Below, in pieces: positions 50,515 to 52,215 of a DNA stretch of 52,215 nt. A program made the translations under genes and the position numbers. Every line of letters starts with the position of its first letter. Positions within the stretch are counted from its first letter, which is position 1. Origin of the DNA: Bacteroidales bacterium UBA3623 (GTDB taxonomy: Bacteria > Bacteroidota > Bacteroidia > Bacteroidales > UBA932); assembly GCA_002373715.1 (NCBI GenBank), contig DFLI01000028.1:1-52215 (forward strand), in the 5' to 3' direction. The notes under the pieces are model-generated. The model made no database searches and had not been told where the DNA came from. It saw only the letters and a program-made list of their open reading frames with translations.

Positions 50515-51657
50515 CTAAACGAAATTCTCCTTGTTCAGCACAGGATTGCTGTAAATGTGCAGGAGAATATCTTTGAGTTCCTTATGATCCAGCGTGGTTT
50601 CCACCAATTTCAGCTGACCGGCAATGTAAGCCTTGAATGATTCCATGTCAACCTTGTCATAGTGGTCTGCGTATTTGGTGGTATTGTTTACCCAGTCGAA
50701 CGCCATGTAATTGGTTTTCCAAAGCTTGTAGCCCTGAATGACGCGGCGGTCCACTGCGTAACGCATCTTCTGGTAACGGTCGTTCTTGTCGCACATGGAG
50801 GCCTCTATGATTTCTTCCTCAGTGATGGGCGTATCTATGTGCATGTGCACGTTGCCTTTCTGCTGCTTGATGCCCATAATGATGCTCTCCAGGTCTTCCA
50901 GTTCCCGTTTTACGTATTTCTGCGTGCGGGAAATGAGCATCTCGCGGGCTTTCATGATGTCGCAGGGCTCGTATTCATACGACATGCTGATGGGCACAAT
51001 CTGGATTTCCTTGAAATTCTCCACGAAATCCTTGGTACCGCTCATATCCAGCATCTTCAGAAGGCCCTGCTCAGTGGTATCCATGCCGTCTTTGGTTCGG
51101 CCCTGGCGCTGGGCAATCCAGACAGAACTGTGACCGGACGTAATGCTCTCACGGATGTACTTGGACAGCTGCTGAGAAGAAAGATAAAGCTCACGGGCCG
51201 ATATTCCCCTGATCACTTTGATCATTCGGTTGGAGCGGATGAGGAGCTCTACAGACTTCTGTTTCAGCAGGTTATCTCCAACGCAAATCTCTGTGGGTTC
51301 CAGGCCGTTGCGCATGAGGATTACCTGCATGATGGCCGGATCCAGAATGATGTCCCGGTGATTGGACATGGCCAGATACCGGCTGTTCAGCTTCTTGATA
51401 TTCTCTATTCCGTCATAGGAAAAGTCCTTCATAGTGGTGGAAATGACCCACTCAATGGCCTTGGACATCACTATGTGCTGGAAATCGTCCACCGTTTTAA
51501 TGCTTCTCAGGAGCTCTGCCAGAAAACTGGCGGGCTTATCCGGGAAGATGAAACGGGAAATCCAGGAAGTGTTGGGATGATTGGCCAGACGGGATAAGGC
51601 GGCAGCCGTTTCTTCGTCGTTAAAAGGCGCAATGTCGTTGAATTCTGTCAGATCCAT
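50515..51657 (-). CDS. PlsC-like (glycerol-phosphate acyltransferase superfamily) protein
   Basis: 380 residues. The acyltransferase core is seen as LNSRYLAMSNHRDIILDPA (His100, Asp102, Asp106), followed by RSNRMIKVIRGISARELYLS and VWIAQRQGRTKDG (about 180), equivalent to the FPEGTRS block. The classical motif is H-x4-D; here the spacing gives HxD or Hx5D, so the catalytic pair is unusual. It lacks strong membrane helices, as in PlsB-like and bacterial ornithine-lipid-type acyltransferases. The acceptor is unknown; phospholipid or another lipid is likely. Single gene with a good -7 box at 51678 and a likely terminator. Confidence 0.8.
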   Translation of the reverse strand: MDLTEFNDIAPFNDEETAAALSRLANHPNTSWISRFIFPDKPASFLAELLRSIKTVDDFQHIVMSKAIEWVISTTMKDFSYDGIENIKKLNSRYLAMSNHRDIILDPAIMQVILMRNGLEPTEICVGDNLLKQKSVELLIRSNRMIKVIRGISARELYLSSQQLSKYIRESITSGHSSVWIAQRQGRTKDGMDTTEQGLLKMLDMSGTKDFVENFKEIQIVPISMSYEYEPCDIMKAREMLISRTQKYVKRELEDLESIIMGIKQQKGNVHMHIDTPITEEEIIEASMCDKNDRYQKMRYAVDRRVIQGYKLWKTNYMAFDWVNNTTKYADHYDKVDMESFKAYIAGQLKLVETTLDHKELKDILLHIYSNPVLNKENFV

Positions 51658-51677
51658 AAATCTTAAATTTAGGTCTA

Positions 51678-51685
51678 CAAAGTTA
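51678..51685 (-). promoter_or_regulatory. promoter -7 box of the acyltransferase gene
   Basis: TAACTTTG on the minus strand, 20 bases before the start codon. Confidence 0.4.
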
Positions 51686-51705
51686 ACAAAACTAATCGGA
51701 TTTCC

Positions 51706-52215
51706 CTATTCCCTTTCCAGCAAAGAGCTGTCTCCGTAGCTCAGGAACCTAAAGTTATTCTTTAATGCAAAGTCATAAATGCTTCGCCAATCGCCATTTA
51801 CAAAAGCAGACACTAGTAATATAAGGGTGCTTTCAGGCTGATGAAAGTTGGTCACAAGCTTGTCTACCAGGCGGAACTGGAACCCTGGAACAATGATGAT
51901 TCTCGTTCCGGCCACAAGATTTTCTAACTTATTATCCTCCAAATACTTAACAATTGCCATCAAGGCTTCTTCCGTGGAATAGGGGTATTCCCGGGTATAG
52001 GGCGCCCACTGCTCCACATCTTCCGGCACTCCCCTCTCCAGGCAGCTCACACCTATATAATAGAGGGACTCCAAGGTACGTACAGAGGTGGTTCCCACCG
52101 CCAGGAGCGGGCCGTTTTTATGCGCCAGTCGCTCTATAAGGTCTTTGGAAACCACAAAAGGCTCCCGGTGCATGGGATGCTCCGACACCAAAGAACTCTT
52201 AACAGGAAGGAAAGT
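51706..52215 (-). CDS. queA: tRNA preQ1(34) S-adenosylmethionine ribosyltransferase-isomerase QueA (3' part)
   Basis: About 170 C-terminal residues; the frame runs open off the right edge, so the start lies outside. QueA adds the epoxycyclopentanediol ring in queuosine synthesis on tRNA. Seen: VAVGTTSVRTLESL-like AVGTTSVRTLES (about residue 40 of the part), then IVPGFQFRLVDKLVTNFHQP, ESTLILLVSAFVNGD and the C-terminal FRFLSYGDSSLL, which match the family's last third. HREPFVVSK upstream fits the middle. No other queuosine gene is in the window. Confidence 0.93.
   Translation of the reverse strand, partial: TFLPVKSSLVSEHPMHREPFVVSKDLIERLAHKNGPLLAVGTTSVRTLESLYYIGVSCLERGVPEDVEQWAPYTREYPYSTEEALMAIVKYLEDNKLENLVAGTRIIIVPGFQFRLVDKLVTNFHQPESTLILLVSAFVNGDWRSIYDFALKNNFRFLSYGDSSLLERE

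Overview
The window reads as a chromosome segment of a member of the Bacteroidota, most likely order Bacteroidales with a moderately high G+C content. Supporting signs are TAnnTTTG promoter boxes with a TTG/TTTG element 19-20 bases upstream, a Rho factor with a very long disordered insert, a TamL-type lipoprotein BamA homologue, PPi-type phosphofructokinase, Bacteroidota-style lipoproteins and outer-membrane barrels, and few recognisable Shine-Dalgarno sequences. No rRNA, tRNA, CRISPR array, insertion sequence or prophage was seen. No gene-free stretch exceeds 300 bases.

Layout. 1-2345: the 3' part of a CoA-transferase, then a PagL-like outer-membrane protein. 2397-5649: an accessory patch, partly more A+T-rich: a secreted monooxygenase-cupin fusion, a maltose-type O-acetyltransferase, a RhuM-Fic protein bracketed by a 61-bp direct repeat, and a DUF4256 protein. 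5652-8882: rho-mnmE. 9080-13368: divergent lptD and amiC-type amidase sharing a compact promoter region. 13369-18813: dnaA, orphan hutH, pepD-rpe. 18834-22830: rsfS-ftsH-cdsA and then psd. 22808-32077 (minus): a tightly overlapping six-gene run, ligA-yihY-rel-Ig lipoprotein-barrel-ispG. 32240-37240: a small-molecule kinase-like protein, then PPi-PFK, CotH lipoprotein and an intracellular GH13 enzyme. 37321-43227: TrmH-type methylase, arginine-decarboxylase-like enzyme, TamL and RarA. 43228-52215: GNAT protein, outer-membrane protein, Na+/Ca2+ antiporter-type exchanger, lipoprotein plus M6 protease, RlmD-type methylase, PlsC-like acyltransferase and the 3' part of queA.

Most of this is housekeeping: envelope biogenesis (LptD, TamL, CdsA, Psd, amidase), replication and repair (DnaA, LigA, RarA), RNA modification (MnmE, TrmH, RlmD, QueA), stringent response (Rel), isoprenoids (IspG) and protein turnover (FtsH). 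The most notable non-genic signals are: a heptamer, ATCGGCC/GGCCGAT, counted by eye about 75 times where about 8 are expected; the rhuM direct repeat, which duplicates its promoter and first five codons upstream of the acetyltransferase gene; three kinds of intergenic palindromic repeat; and a perfect 15-bp hairpin holding the lptD stop codon in its loop. All calls come from reading the sequence. No database search was possible.
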